Shown: positions 51,426-60,871 of the stretch, one piece after another | Numbering within the stretch: the stretch's first letter is position 1 | Layout of the letters: each line of letters starts with the position of its first letter | Assembly (NCBI GenBank): GCA_047624005.1 | Contig: JBLHPE010000005.1 | Location: 18,233 to 82,232 of the forward strand | Origin: Ascidiaceihabitans sp047624005 | Lineage (GTDB): Bacteria > Pseudomonadota > Alphaproteobacteria > Rhodobacterales > Rhodobacteraceae | DNA: 64,000 nt | Reading direction: 5' to 3' | The notes under the pieces: generated by a model | Databases searched by the model: none | The model's input: the letters and a program-made list of their open reading frames with translations, nothing else | Told to the model about the DNA's origin: nothing | Position numbers and translations under genes: made by a program

Positions 51426-52051
51426 TCCAGCTTTATTCTTGGACGACCCCCAATGGGCGCAAAGTGTCTATTGCTTTGGAAGAGATGGGATTGGCCTATG
51501 AAAGCCACCCGATCAATATCACAAAAGACGAGCAATTCGCGCCAGAGTTTCTGAAAATCAGCCCAAACAACCGTATTCCTGCAATTGTAGATGGGGATCA
51601 GTCGATCTTTGAATCGGGTGCGATCTTAATGTATCTGGCTGAAAAGACTGGTAAGTTTTCACCTAAATACGCAAGTGCTGAATACTGGCAGATGATGCAA
51701 TGGCTGATGTGGCAGATGGGTGGTTTTGGGCCAATGATTGGACAGGCCCATCACTTTCTTAAGTACAACAAGGGCAAATCCGAATATTCAGAGCAGCGCT
51801 ATCACACGGAAACTCTGCGCCTGTACGGGGTTTTGGATCGCCATCTTGCGACCTCTCCTTATATTATCAGCGAATTAAGCATCGCTGATTTCGCCACTTG
51901 GCCTTGGGCCTCGCGCTTTGAATATCATCAGGTCGATCTAAACGGCTTTCCCAACGTGAAACGCTGGTATCTTGAACTGGCGGCACGGCCGGCTTTTGCC
52001 CGTGGCTATGCCCAACCTCTTGATGTGGGCCCAATTCCTCTGCCCGAATAA
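51422..52051 (+). CDS. Glutathione S-transferase-like
   Basis: A 209-residue GST-fold protein (Ure2p/YfcG-like). The N-terminal thioredoxin-like domain starts IQLYSWTTPNGRKVSIALEEMG and has NRIPAIVDGDQSIFESGAILMYLAEK (cis-Pro and the glutathione-binding Glu-Ser). The C-terminal helical domain follows from about 85. Its reaction is unknown. Start by ATGA overlap with the MmgE/PrpD gene. Confidence 0.9.
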   Translation: MIQLYSWTTPNGRKVSIALEEMGLAYESHPINITKDEQFAPEFLKISPNNRIPAIVDGDQSIFESGAILMYLAEKTGKFSPKYASAEYWQMMQWLMWQMGGFGPMIGQAHHFLKYNKGKSEYSEQRYHTETLRLYGVLDRHLATSPYIISELSIADFATWPWASRFEYHQVDLNGFPNVKRWYLELAARPAFARGYAQPLDVGPIPLPE

Positions 52052-52079
52052 TCGAACTCATTTCCAAAGGACAAACACA

Positions 52080-52457
52080 ATGACCACAGCAAAAATTTAT
52101 ATGGAGGCGGCAAATGCCGCCGTTAAACGTATCCCTGCGGAAGAAGCAGTTGCTCAACATGGTGCCGACGGTGTGGTGTTTGTTGATGTGCGCGATAGTG
52201 CCGCGATCGCACAATCTGGTACAATCGAAGGTGCACATCACATCCCGCGTGGGATGCTTGAATTTATGGCCGATCCCGCAACTGCGGCCCATAACAAAGC
52301 CCTGACAAAGGATGCAGAAATCTATTTGGTCTGCGCTGCTGGTGGGCAGGCTGCATTGGCCGGAAAAACCTTGATCGACATGGGTTACACTAATGTTACA
52401 AACATTGGTGGCATCAGTGATTGGACCAAAGCAGGCGGGCCGGTTGACGGCGCTTAA
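52080..52457 (+). CDS. Rhodanese-domain sulfurtransferase
   Basis: A 125-residue single-domain rhodanese. The catalytic loop is VCAAGGQAALAG with the active cysteine at about residue 88; VFVDVRDSAAIAQSGTIEGAHHIPRGMLEF is the first part of the fold. It transfers sulfane sulfur or detoxifies cyanide; the physiological donor is unknown. AAAGGA (52065-52070) sets the start at 52080. It is the last gene of the operon and convergent with sitD. Confidence 0.9.
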   Translation: MTTAKIYMEAANAAVKRIPAEEAVAQHGADGVVFVDVRDSAAIAQSGTIEGAHHIPRGMLEFMADPATAAHNKALTKDAEIYLVCAAGGQAALAGKTLIDMGYTNVTNIGGISDWTKAGGPVDGA

Positions 52458-53278
52458 GCCACCTGTCTTGCCCGCATACTTGAACGGATAAATGCGCCGA
52501 TGAAGATGATCGTGAGGATCACGATCACCGTCGGCGCAGGTGCACTGTCGATATAGAAGCTAACGTAAACCCCTAAGAAACCAGATAGAACGGTGACCCC
52601 AACTGCGATGGGCAGCATCCGTTTGAATTGGTTCGTGATTAAGAAGGCAATCGCCCCCGGTGCGATCAACAGGCCAATGGACAGGATAATCCCAACGGCA
52701 GACAACGTCGCAACGATTGTCAAAGAGATCATTGAAAGAAGCCCATAATGTAGCCAGCGCACCGGCAGGCCTACCGCTTGGGCCTGTATCGGGTCAAAGG
52801 CGTGCAGTAAGAAATCTTGCCGTTTCGCAATCACAATTGCAGATACAAATACCGCAATAAGACCCGCGGTCCATAGATCATCAGCCCCGACACCCAGCAT
52901 ATTCCCAAACAGGATATGGTCCAAGTGCACGTCGGTGGTGATCTTTGTGTACAACACGATCCCGAACCCAAACATGCCTGAAAACACGATTCCCATGACT
53001 GTATCCTGCTTCACCCTACTGTTTTCTGAAAGAAATCCAGTTGCCAGCGCACAAAACATACCTGCGCAAAATGCCCCAACAATAAGCGGGATTCCTAGAA
53101 GGTAAGCAATCACGATTCCGGGCAAAACCGCGTGGCTGATGGCGTCGCCCATCAGGGACCAACCTTTCAACACCAGAAAGCAGGACAACAGGCTGGTCGG
53201 CACTGCGATGATCATCATGATCAGGAACGCGTTGTTCATAAACGCAAATTGGAACGGGAGGAGGAGTTCACTGATCAT
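52454..53278 (-). CDS. sitD: Manganese/iron ABC transporter permease
   Basis: A 274-residue integral membrane permease of the ABC-3 family with about eight helices. SLLSCFLVLKGWSLMGDAISHAVLPGIVIAYLLG is the usual family motif. It is paralogous to the gene at 53275 and coupled to it by a four-base overlap. Together the two permeases form the channel for SitB. Confidence 0.9.
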   Translation of the reverse strand: MISELLLPFQFAFMNNAFLIMMIIAVPTSLLSCFLVLKGWSLMGDAISHAVLPGIVIAYLLGIPLIVGAFCAGMFCALATGFLSENSRVKQDTVMGIVFSGMFGFGIVLYTKITTDVHLDHILFGNMLGVGADDLWTAGLIAVFVSAIVIAKRQDFLLHAFDPIQAQAVGLPVRWLHYGLLSMISLTIVATLSAVGIILSIGLLIAPGAIAFLITNQFKRMLPIAVGVTVLSGFLGVYVSFYIDSAPAPTVIVILTIIFIGAFIRSSMRARQVA

Positions 53279-54132
53279 GATGGCTCCAATGCCGCTGCTG
53301 CGCGGCGGCGCGCGGCAAGGTATCCGTGTTTAGGTGCGAAGAAGAATGCCAGGAGGAAAATCACTGTTTGTAAGGATACGATCAGCCCGCCCGTCGCCCC
53401 GTCTACAAAAAAGCTAAGGTAGGCCCCGACAAAACTGGTGCCCGCGCCCAGCGCGACGCTCAGTACCAATAACCGTGGGAACCTATCTGTGAGCAGGTAA
53501 GCGGTTGCCCCCGGCGTCACCACCATTGCGATTACAAGGAATGCGCCCACAGTTTGAAGTGCGGCCACGCAAGAGGCTGACAAAAGCACAAAGAACATCG
53601 CCTTCAACAAATCGGGTTTTAATCCGATTGAGCGGGCGTGGTTTTCATCAAAAAACGTGACCATCAGGTCTTTCCATTTTGCCAACAGGATCGCGAGAGT
53701 CACAAATCCGATGATCGCCAATTGGAGGGTATCAGATGGTGTAATCGCCAAAATATTACCCATCGTGATGGTTTGGACGCTTACGGACGTCGGTGAAAGT
53801 GACACCATGAACAGCCCAAGACCGAAGAACGAGGTAAAGATAATCCCAATGATTGTGTCCTCTTTCAGCCCTGACCGTTGGTTTAAAAATAGCATCGCCC
53901 CCGCAGCCAATCCACCTGCCGCAAATGCACCCAGCGCAAAGGGAAGACCCAGCATATAGGCTCCAGCAACACCTGGTACGATCGAATGGCTAAGCGCGTC
54001 GCCGATCAGTGACCAGCCCTTTAACATCAGGTAAGCGGACAAGAATGCGCAAACACCGCCGACAAGGGCGCTGACCCACATTGCGTTGAACATGTAGTTA
54101 TAGGTGAAGGGTAAAAGCAGCGTTTCGATCAC
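53275..54132 (-). CDS. sitC: Manganese/iron ABC transporter permease
   Basis: A 285-residue ABC-3 family permease with about eight membrane helices; SAYLMLKGWSLIGDALSHSIVPGVAGAYMLG and FTSFFGLGLFMVSLSPT match. It overlaps sitB and sitD by four bases each. Two distinct permeases following one ATPase is the SitABCD/YfeABCD layout, typical for manganese (or Fe2+) import, rather than the single-permease ZnuABC layout. Confidence 0.9.
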   Translation of the reverse strand: MIETLLLPFTYNYMFNAMWVSALVGGVCAFLSAYLMLKGWSLIGDALSHSIVPGVAGAYMLGLPFALGAFAAGGLAAGAMLFLNQRSGLKEDTIIGIIFTSFFGLGLFMVSLSPTSVSVQTITMGNILAITPSDTLQLAIIGFVTLAILLAKWKDLMVTFFDENHARSIGLKPDLLKAMFFVLLSASCVAALQTVGAFLVIAMVVTPGATAYLLTDRFPRLLVLSVALGAGTSFVGAYLSFFVDGATGGLIVSLQTVIFLLAFFFAPKHGYLAARRRAAAALEPS

Positions 54133-55004
54133 TTTTTGCTGCCCTTCTTTTCGTCGCCGTAAACAACGAATGGGCGTTCATCATCCGTGATCACGCGAAT
54201 AGAACGCGCATCATCATCATCGTGCAGATCGGACCCACCAAGAACGAAGTGGCGCAACACACCGCCAAAGGCGAGTTCAAGGTTTTCATGGGTAAATGTC
54301 GTTTCGGTTGGACCATACGCGATCACAGTTTCTTTGACCAAAACCGTACGATCACAAAATTCAGGGACCGAGCCAAGGTTGTGGGTCGACACCAGCATCA
54401 CCCGCCCCTCGTCGCGCATTTCGCGCAACAGGGTGATAATCGCATCTTCGGTCTGAACATCGACGCCTGTAAACGGTTCATCCAGCAAAATAACTTTACC
54501 CTCTTGGGCGATTGCACGGGCTAAGAACACGCGCTTGCGCTGGCCCCCTGACAGCTCGCCAATTTGGCGAAGTCGGAATTCAGACATGTTCACCCGCTCA
54601 AGGGCTGAGGTGACAGCGGCATGATCTGTTGGTTTTGGACGGCGCAGGAACCCCATGTGGCCATAACGACCCATCATCACCACGTCTTCAACAAGGACAG
54701 GAAAGCTCCAATCCACTTCCTCAGATTGAGGAACATAGGCCACGATATTCTGACTTAGGGCTGTTTTTACAGGCATCCCAAGCACAGAAATTTCGCCTTT
54801 TGCCGCTGGCACAAAACCCATAATCGCCTTGAACAGCGTGGATTTGCCCGCCCCGTTCACACCTACAAGCGCCGTAATCGTCCCTGTCGGAATTTCAAAA
54901 CTGGCATTGCGCAGGGCTGTATTCCCGTTGCGGTAGGTGACTGTGACATCTTTCGCGACGATTCCAGATTTTGGGACCAAATCAAGGCCAGCGGCTACAT
55001 TCAT
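54129..55004 (-). CDS. sitB: Manganese/iron ABC transporter ATPase
   Basis: A 291-residue ABC ATPase with Walker A GVNGAGKST, signature LSGGQRKRV and Walker B VILLDEPFTGVD. The C-terminal extension (about 250-291) is acidic in part and basic at the end (DDERPFVVYGDEKKGSKK). It powers the two permeases. It overlaps sitA and sitC by four bases. Confidence 0.92.
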   Translation of the reverse strand: MNVAAGLDLVPKSGIVAKDVTVTYRNGNTALRNASFEIPTGTITALVGVNGAGKSTLFKAIMGFVPAAKGEISVLGMPVKTALSQNIVAYVPQSEEVDWSFPVLVEDVVMMGRYGHMGFLRRPKPTDHAAVTSALERVNMSEFRLRQIGELSGGQRKRVFLARAIAQEGKVILLDEPFTGVDVQTEDAIITLLREMRDEGRVMLVSTHNLGSVPEFCDRTVLVKETVIAYGPTETTFTHENLELAFGGVLRHFVLGGSDLHDDDDARSIRVITDDERPFVVYGDEKKGSKK

Positions 55005-55906
55005 TTAGTTAGTCCAGTTGCAATTGTTTCAATCGTGACGCGCAACAGATCGATGTAAGTCGGCACTGCCCCGTCTGCTTCGGTCAAGCTGTCCACATAC
55101 AAAACACCACTGTACACCGCGTCAGTTTCGCGGGCCACTTGTTGGGCTGGTGCTTGGCTGACTGTGCTTTCACAAAACACTGCCGGAATGTTGTTGGCGC
55201 GAACACCGTCGATCACTTTGCGCACCTGCTGCGGTGTACCTTGTTGATCAGCGTTGATCGGCCACAGGTATAATTCCTGCATGTCAAAATCACGGATCAG
55301 GTAGCTGAACGCCCCTTCACAACTGACCAACCAACGTTGTTCGACTGGTAAATTCAGAATTTTCTCGGCCAAAGGACTGATCGTTTCCGTGATCTGCTGC
55401 TTATAGGTTTCGGCGTTGGCCGCGTAGATCGCTGCATTTTCGGGATCATGCAGCATGAAAGCGTCGCGAATATTGTCCACATAGATCAAACCGCTGGCAA
55501 GACTCATCCACGCATGTGGGTTTGGCTTACCCTGATATTCACCGCCGGAAATATCCATCGGCACGATACCATCGGTCAGCGTTGCACTGGGCACATCGGA
55601 CAGATTTGAGAAGAATTGTTCAAACCACAACTCAAGGTTCAGACCGTTCCACAGGATCAGATCCGCATCTTGGGCGCGGATAATGTCACGCGGTGTCGGT
55701 TGATAGCCGTGAATTTCCGCCCCTGCCTTGGTCACACTTTCCACAATCGCGGCGTCCCCTGCCACATTACGCGCCATGTCGGCGATCACGGTAAAGGTGG
55801 TCACGGCCTTGAATTTTTCGTCTGCCGCGTAGCTTGGCATGGCGAACGCAGCGCTTAAAGCTAGGGAACAAAATCCAAGTGTGATCTTACCTGTCAGGTT
55901 TGACAT
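55001..55906 (-). CDS. sitA: Manganese/iron ABC transporter binding protein
   Basis: A 301-residue periplasmic metal-binding protein (TroA/SitA/PsaA cluster A-I) with signal peptide MSNLTGKITLGFCSLALSAAFAMPSYA. Metal-ligand regions can be seen: HGYQPTPRD, NPHAWMS, SCEGAFSYL and the late Asp in VLYVDSL. It lacks the His-rich loop of ZnuA proteins, which favours manganese or iron. It is transcribed first, behind two MUR-like boxes at 55953 and 55976. Confidence 0.92.
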   Translation of the reverse strand: MSNLTGKITLGFCSLALSAAFAMPSYAADEKFKAVTTFTVIADMARNVAGDAAIVESVTKAGAEIHGYQPTPRDIIRAQDADLILWNGLNLELWFEQFFSNLSDVPSATLTDGIVPMDISGGEYQGKPNPHAWMSLASGLIYVDNIRDAFMLHDPENAAIYAANAETYKQQITETISPLAEKILNLPVEQRWLVSCEGAFSYLIRDFDMQELYLWPINADQQGTPQQVRKVIDGVRANNIPAVFCESTVSQAPAQQVARETDAVYSGVLYVDSLTEADGAVPTYIDLLRVTIETIATGLTK

Positions 55907-55952
55907 AATATCTGCTCCATTAATGAAGTGTTACGGTGCATAAAACGCTACA

Positions 55953-55990
55953 TGCGAACTATTCGCAATAGCTAATGCAAATCAGTCGCA
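55953..55990. promoter_or_regulatory. Two MUR/Fur-like boxes before sitA
   Basis: TGCGAACTATTCGCA (55953-55967) is a perfect 6+3+6 palindrome, and TGCAAATCAGTCGCA (55976-55990) is a near copy. Starts are 23 bases apart. They lie between sitA (minus, 55906) and the LysR gene. The TGCRAA-N3-TYGCA form matches MUR boxes known in alphaproteobacteria, where a Fur-family Mur protein represses sit genes when manganese is plentiful. Confidence 0.65.
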
Positions 55991-56072
55991 ACTAGGGGAA
56001 TTGCGAACAGACCTTTCCTCCAAAATATTATCAAATTAGGATGAAAGCATAAGAAAACGTGATGGAGCCTCT

Positions 56073-56975
56073 GTGAAACTTAGCCTTAAACAGCTCGAAG
56101 CCTTTGTATGGGTCGCCGACCTTGGCAGCTTCCGCAAAGCCGCTGATCGCTTGAACACTACGCAGCCCAACATCTCGTCTCGTATCGCAACGCTTGAAAC
56201 GTTGTTGAGCCAAGCCATAATGGAACGTGATGCAGGGTCTGTGCGCCTCACGTCCAAAGGAACGCAACTGTTGATCCATGCCCGCAAGGTTCTGCGCGCA
56301 GTCGATGATTTCGCTGATGCCGCGTCCGAGGCCAGTTTGATCGACGGCACCCTGCGCCTCGGGGTGACAGAAATGATCGTTCACACATGGCTAAGTGATT
56401 TTCTAAAACTGCTCAGCACCACATTCCCACAATTGCATGTTGAACTGACCGTGGACCTGTCCGTCAATTTAGAACGTGAATTGGCAACCCGTTCCATAGA
56501 TCTCGCATTGCAAAACGGCCCATTCCATCAAAAGATGAGCGGACAAATCCCGCTGGGTGATTACCCATTGGTTTGGGTTGCATCCCGCGAGACGGGCCTG
56601 CGCGGAATCAAAAAACCAACGATGGATCATATTGCCGCTTATCCGATCCTGACCCACAGCCGCGACACCCGACTTTACAAAGAAACAGCCGCTCACTTTG
56701 GCACGCGCAAGGATTTGAACGTGCGGTTGGTGCCCTCAAGCAATCTGGCAGCGTGTTTGTACATGACACTAAATGGCATGGGCGTCGCCACCCTGCCCGC
56801 AGCAATGGTCAGCAAAGAGCTCGCTTCTGGCACGTTGATCCGCATTGATTACGAGTGGCAGCCAGAACATTTGGAATTCTCGGCGCGGTATGATGCAGAT
56901 CATTCCAGAAATTTCGTTGCCAAAGCGGCAAAGATCGCACAGGAATTGGCGACCTCTCATCGACTCAAAGGATAA
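56073..56975 (+). CDS. LysR-family regulator
   Basis: A 300-residue LysR-type regulator. The N-terminal winged helix is MKLSLKQLEAFVWVADLGSFRKAADRLNTTQPNISSRIATLE; the rest is a periplasmic-binding-like effector domain. It starts with GTG at 56073 after GATGGAG. It is followed, 102 bases on, by the hydantoinase operon, which it probably regulates. It is divergent from sitA. Confidence 0.9.
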   Translation: MKLSLKQLEAFVWVADLGSFRKAADRLNTTQPNISSRIATLETLLSQAIMERDAGSVRLTSKGTQLLIHARKVLRAVDDFADAASEASLIDGTLRLGVTEMIVHTWLSDFLKLLSTTFPQLHVELTVDLSVNLERELATRSIDLALQNGPFHQKMSGQIPLGDYPLVWVASRETGLRGIKKPTMDHIAAYPILTHSRDTRLYKETAAHFGTRKDLNVRLVPSSNLAACLYMTLNGMGVATLPAAMVSKELASGTLIRIDYEWQPEHLEFSARYDADHSRNFVAKAAKIAQELATSHRLKG

Positions 56976-57077
56976 GTTTTTGTTATCCAATCAATTCAAT
57001 ATAGCAATTTGATTTGATGCACTCCTGTCGCATACGCTATCCCTAGAAAAACCAACACCACAGGGATGTCAGCAGAC

Positions 57078-59165
57078 ATGGGCAACAGCAAAATTCGCAT
57101 GGGCGTCGACATCGGTGGCACATTTACTGACGTTGTGATCGAAGTAGAGGGCAAGCAGTTCTCTGCAAAGGTTCTGACCACCTACACGGCCCCTGAAAAC
57201 GCGATCATCGACGGCATGCACCAAGTTTGCGCAAAGGCAGGTGTTGCGCCTGCGGATGTCGATCAGATCATCCACGGCACAACCCTTGCAACCAACGCCT
57301 TGATCGAGCGACGCGGTGCTAAGACAGCCTTGATCACCACTGAGGGGTTTCGTGACGTGATCGAAATGCGCACAGAAAGTCGGTTTGAACAATATGACTT
57401 GAACCTAGAGCTACCAGAGCCGTTGCTGCCCCGTCAAAGCCGTTTCACTGTCTCCGAACGTGTCGATGCAAATGGCAGCGTCTTGATCCATCTGGACCCA
57501 ATTGAGGTCGAGGCCATCGCTGATCAAATCGCGGCGGCGGGGTATGACAGTATCGCTGTGGGCTTAATCCACTCCTACCTCAACCCCGATCATGAGCGGA
57601 TGGTGCGCGACGTTTTGGCAACCAAATTGCCCGCTGTGATGGTGTCCCTTTCCTCAGAAGTCTCGCCACAAATGCGCGAATACGAGCGCTTCAATACAGT
57701 CGTCGCCAATGCCTATATAAAACCGTTGATGAAATCCTATCTGGGGCGCCTCAAGGGGCGATTAAAGGATGAAGGCGCTGATTGCGCAATCTTCCTTATG
57801 CACTCTGGTGGTGGCATTATCTCTATCGAAAGCGCTGCGGAGTTTCCTGTGCGCCTTGTCGAATCCGGTCCTGCGGGTGGTGCTGTGTTCGCCGCCAACA
57901 TCGCCGCCCGTTATGGGTTGGACAAAGTGTTGTCCTTTGACATGGGCGGCACGACGGCCAAGATTTGCTTAATCCAAAATCAGACCCCCAAAACATCGCG
58001 GGTTTTTGAAGTCGCCCGCACCTACCGCTTCAAAAAAGGGTCTGGCATGCCCATTTCGATCCCCGTGATTGATATGGTCGAGATCGGGGCCGGTGGTGGA
58101 TCGCTTGCCCATATCGATTCAATGCGCCAAATCCGTGTCGGACCAGAAAGCGCCGGGTCCGAACCTGGTCCTGCGTGTTATGGGCGCGGCGGAGATAAAC
58201 CCGCAGTCACAGATGCCGATTTAATTCTAGGTAAGCTTGATCCCGATAATTTCGCCGGCGGCTCGATACAGTTGCACGCTGACAGTTCGGCGAATGCTTT
58301 GGTCAACGTTTTGGGCAAGACGCTGGATATGGATGCGCAAACCGCAGCCTTTGGTTTGGCCGAAGTTGTGGACGAAAACATGGCCAACGCCGCCCGCGTG
58401 CATGCCGTAGAGAATGGCGAGGACCTGTCAGATTACACAATGATCGCCTTTGGTGGCGCGGCTCCCCTTCACGCCGGACGTTTGTGCGAAAAGCTGGGCG
58501 TGGACCGCTTGTTGGTGCCAACAGGTGCAGGTGTGGGATCAGCCATCGGCTTCCTGCGCGCGCCGTTCAGTTTCGAGGCAAATCGATCCGTTTATATGAA
58601 GCTGTCCGATTTCAAACCTGATGTTATCAAAACACTCCTGACAGAATTGCAGGATGAGGCGACAGGCTTTGTACGCTCTTGTGATAAGACGTCTGAAATC
58701 CTGTCCGAATTCAAAGTCTACATGCGCTACACAGGTCAGGGCTGGGAAATCCCAATTGCATTAACCGTTGAACAGGCAATGGCCCCTGATGCTGGCACCT
58801 TCCTGCATCTGTTTGAAACTGACTATGCCGCCCTTTTTGGCCGCACAGTTGATGGAATGGATGTTGAAATCACAGTTTGGGCGGTAAATGCCACCACCCC
58901 GTCTGAAAAGGTTGCTCAGATTGCATTGGCTCAAGATGCAGGATCTGCCAAATCATCGGGCACACGCGCCTTGTTTGACCCTGCACTTGCTGCGGTGACG
59001 GATGCCCAAATTGTTTTGCGCGATGGCATGACAACAGGCCAATCTGTTCAAGGCCCTGCCGTCGTAACAGAGGACGAGACGACAATCATTGTCCCCACGT
59101 CGCGTCAAGTCATCGCCCAACCTGACGGCACTATCGATATGACCACGAAGGGAACCACGCAATGA
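57078..59165 (+). CDS. hyuA: Hydantoinase/oxoprolinase subunit A
   Basis: A 695-residue ATP-dependent hydantoinase A subunit. Actin-like N-terminal nucleotide-binding motif IRMGVDIGGTFTDVVIE, then DQIIHGTTLATNALIERRGAKTALITTEGFRDVIE, LSFDMGGTTAKICLIQ and FGGAAPLHAG. The family splits hydantoin, N-methylhydantoin or 5-oxoproline rings, or carboxylates acetone. I prefer the ATG at 57078 because AGGGA (57062-57066) is 11 bases before it; the ATG at 57066 overlaps that site. It overlaps hyuB by four bases. Confidence 0.88.
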   Translation: MGNSKIRMGVDIGGTFTDVVIEVEGKQFSAKVLTTYTAPENAIIDGMHQVCAKAGVAPADVDQIIHGTTLATNALIERRGAKTALITTEGFRDVIEMRTESRFEQYDLNLELPEPLLPRQSRFTVSERVDANGSVLIHLDPIEVEAIADQIAAAGYDSIAVGLIHSYLNPDHERMVRDVLATKLPAVMVSLSSEVSPQMREYERFNTVVANAYIKPLMKSYLGRLKGRLKDEGADCAIFLMHSGGGIISIESAAEFPVRLVESGPAGGAVFAANIAARYGLDKVLSFDMGGTTAKICLIQNQTPKTSRVFEVARTYRFKKGSGMPISIPVIDMVEIGAGGGSLAHIDSMRQIRVGPESAGSEPGPACYGRGGDKPAVTDADLILGKLDPDNFAGGSIQLHADSSANALVNVLGKTLDMDAQTAAFGLAEVVDENMANAARVHAVENGEDLSDYTMIAFGGAAPLHAGRLCEKLGVDRLLVPTGAGVGSAIGFLRAPFSFEANRSVYMKLSDFKPDVIKTLLTELQDEATGFVRSCDKTSEILSEFKVYMRYTGQGWEIPIALTVEQAMAPDAGTFLHLFETDYAALFGRTVDGMDVEITVWAVNATTPSEKVAQIALAQDAGSAKSSGTRALFDPALAAVTDAQIVLRDGMTTGQSVQGPAVVTEDETTIIVPTSRQVIAQPDGTIDMTTKGTTQ

Positions 59166-60871
59166 GCGCCACATCAAACGTCGCCTATCAAGTTATGTGG
59201 AACCGTATGATTTCGGTTGTTGAGGAACAGGCACAAGCCTTGGTCCGCACTGCATTTTCCACATCGGTCCGTGAAGCAGGCGATCTATCCGCTGGCGTTT
59301 ATGACACGAGCGGCCAGATGCTGGCCCAAGCCGTCACAGGCACCCCTGGCCACGTCAATGCGATGGCAGACGCTGTAGGTCACTTTATCCGCCGCATCGG
59401 GCGCGAGAACATCTTTGAAGGTGACGTTTATATCACCAACGATCCGTGGGAAGGCACTGGCCACTTGCACGACATCACCGTTGTGACACCCTCGTTTCAC
59501 AAAGGCGTCTTGGCAGGCTTTTTTGGATGTACTGCGCATGTGGTGGACATCGGCGGGCGCGGATTTGGGGCAGATGCCGCCAGTGTTTATGAGGAGGGTT
59601 TGTATATCCCGATCATGAAACTTGCCGAGCGCGGTGTCGTCGACCAAACCCTCATTCGCATTGTGCGTGGCAATGTCCGCGAACCCGATCAATTGGTTGG
59701 CGATATCTATGCGTTGTCCACCTGCAATGAAATTGGGCATCGCCGTTTGGTCGAGATGATGGAAGAGTTCGCGCTTGATGATCTAAACGGCATCGGTGGT
59801 TTCATCCTCGAAAATTCGCGCCGCGCCACACTCGAATGCATCAATGCATTGCCCAAAAGCGAAGCCTCCGGTGAAATGACCGTCGATGGGTTTGCGGCCC
59901 CTATCACGTTGAAAGTAAAGCTGAGCATTGAACAGGACCGAATTCTGTCTGATTTTTCCGGCACCTCGGGATTAGATAAAAAAGGCATCAATTGCCCGCT
60001 GGTCTATGCCAAAGCCTACGCGTGTTATGCGTTGAAATGCGCGATTGCGCCCGAAATTCCAAACAATGCGGCCTCGCTGGCCCCGTTCGAAATATCAGCC
60101 CCCGAAAACACAATTGTAAACGCTTTGCACCCAGCCCCCGTAGCACTGCGCCATATCGTTGGGCATTTTGTGCCTGATGCGATTTATGCCGCTTTGGACC
60201 AACTGTTGCCAAACACCGTGCCTGCTGAAGGTGCTGGCTGCCTGTGTAACTTCCAAGTTTCAGTAAGGCCTCGTACCGATACAACAGCCCCGCTAGGCAC
60301 ACGTCGCGCAGAGGTCTTGACCTTTAATTCGGGCGGCGCAGGCGCACGTCCATTGCATGATGGGCTGAATGCCACAGCCTTTCCATCGGGCGTAATGACC
60401 ATGCCGATCGAGGCGACAGAACATACAGGTCCTGTCATCATTTGGCGCAAAGAACTGCGACCCGATAGCGGTGGCGCGGGAAAATACCGTGGTGGTTTGG
60501 GCCAGTATATGGAGGTTGGCGCACAGGAAGATCACGAATTCGATTTCCAAGCCATGTTTGACCGCGTCGATCACCCTGCGCGTGGTCGCCAAGGTGGTGA
60601 AAACGGTGCCCCGACCACAATTGCGCAAGACGATGGATCAAAGATGAATGGCAAAGGCAAACAATTTGTGGCGCACGGTCGCCGCGTTGTTTTGGCTTTG
60701 CCTGGTGGGGCGGGTTACGGGCCAGCGTCAGAGCGAGATCCAGAACTGGTCAAACGCGATCTTGCACGCGGGTATATCAGCGCCGAAATAGCTGCGCGCG
60801 ATTACGGGATGACCAAAGGTGACATTGCGGCCATCCAATCAGCCGTCGCAAAAGGAGAGTTGGCAAAATGA
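59162..60871 (+). CDS. hyuB: Hydantoinase/oxoprolinase subunit B
   Basis: A 569-residue B subunit. Family motifs are VREAGDLSAGVYDTSGQMLAQAVTGTPGHVNAMA, GDVYITNDPWEGTGHLHDIT and HDGLNATAFPSGVMTMPIEATEH. It forms the hydrolase complex with HyuA. Four-base overlaps with hyuA and with the FAD oxidoreductase gene make one coupled operon. The substrate is not decided by sequence. Confidence 0.88.
   Translation: MSATSNVAYQVMWNRMISVVEEQAQALVRTAFSTSVREAGDLSAGVYDTSGQMLAQAVTGTPGHVNAMADAVGHFIRRIGRENIFEGDVYITNDPWEGTGHLHDITVVTPSFHKGVLAGFFGCTAHVVDIGGRGFGADAASVYEEGLYIPIMKLAERGVVDQTLIRIVRGNVREPDQLVGDIYALSTCNEIGHRRLVEMMEEFALDDLNGIGGFILENSRRATLECINALPKSEASGEMTVDGFAAPITLKVKLSIEQDRILSDFSGTSGLDKKGINCPLVYAKAYACYALKCAIAPEIPNNAASLAPFEISAPENTIVNALHPAPVALRHIVGHFVPDAIYAALDQLLPNTVPAEGAGCLCNFQVSVRPRTDTTAPLGTRRAEVLTFNSGGAGARPLHDGLNATAFPSGVMTMPIEATEHTGPVIIWRKELRPDSGGAGKYRGGLGQYMEVGAQEDHEFDFQAMFDRVDHPARGRQGGENGAPTTIAQDDGSKMNGKGKQFVAHGRRVVLALPGGAGYGPASERDPELVKRDLARGYISAEIAARDYGMTKGDIAAIQSAVAKGELAK

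Noticed and set aside
57066..57077. Earlier ATG start for hyuA
   Set aside because: It overlaps the AGGGA ribosome site, leaving no spacing; the ATG at 57078 fits better, though the four extra residues cannot be excluded.
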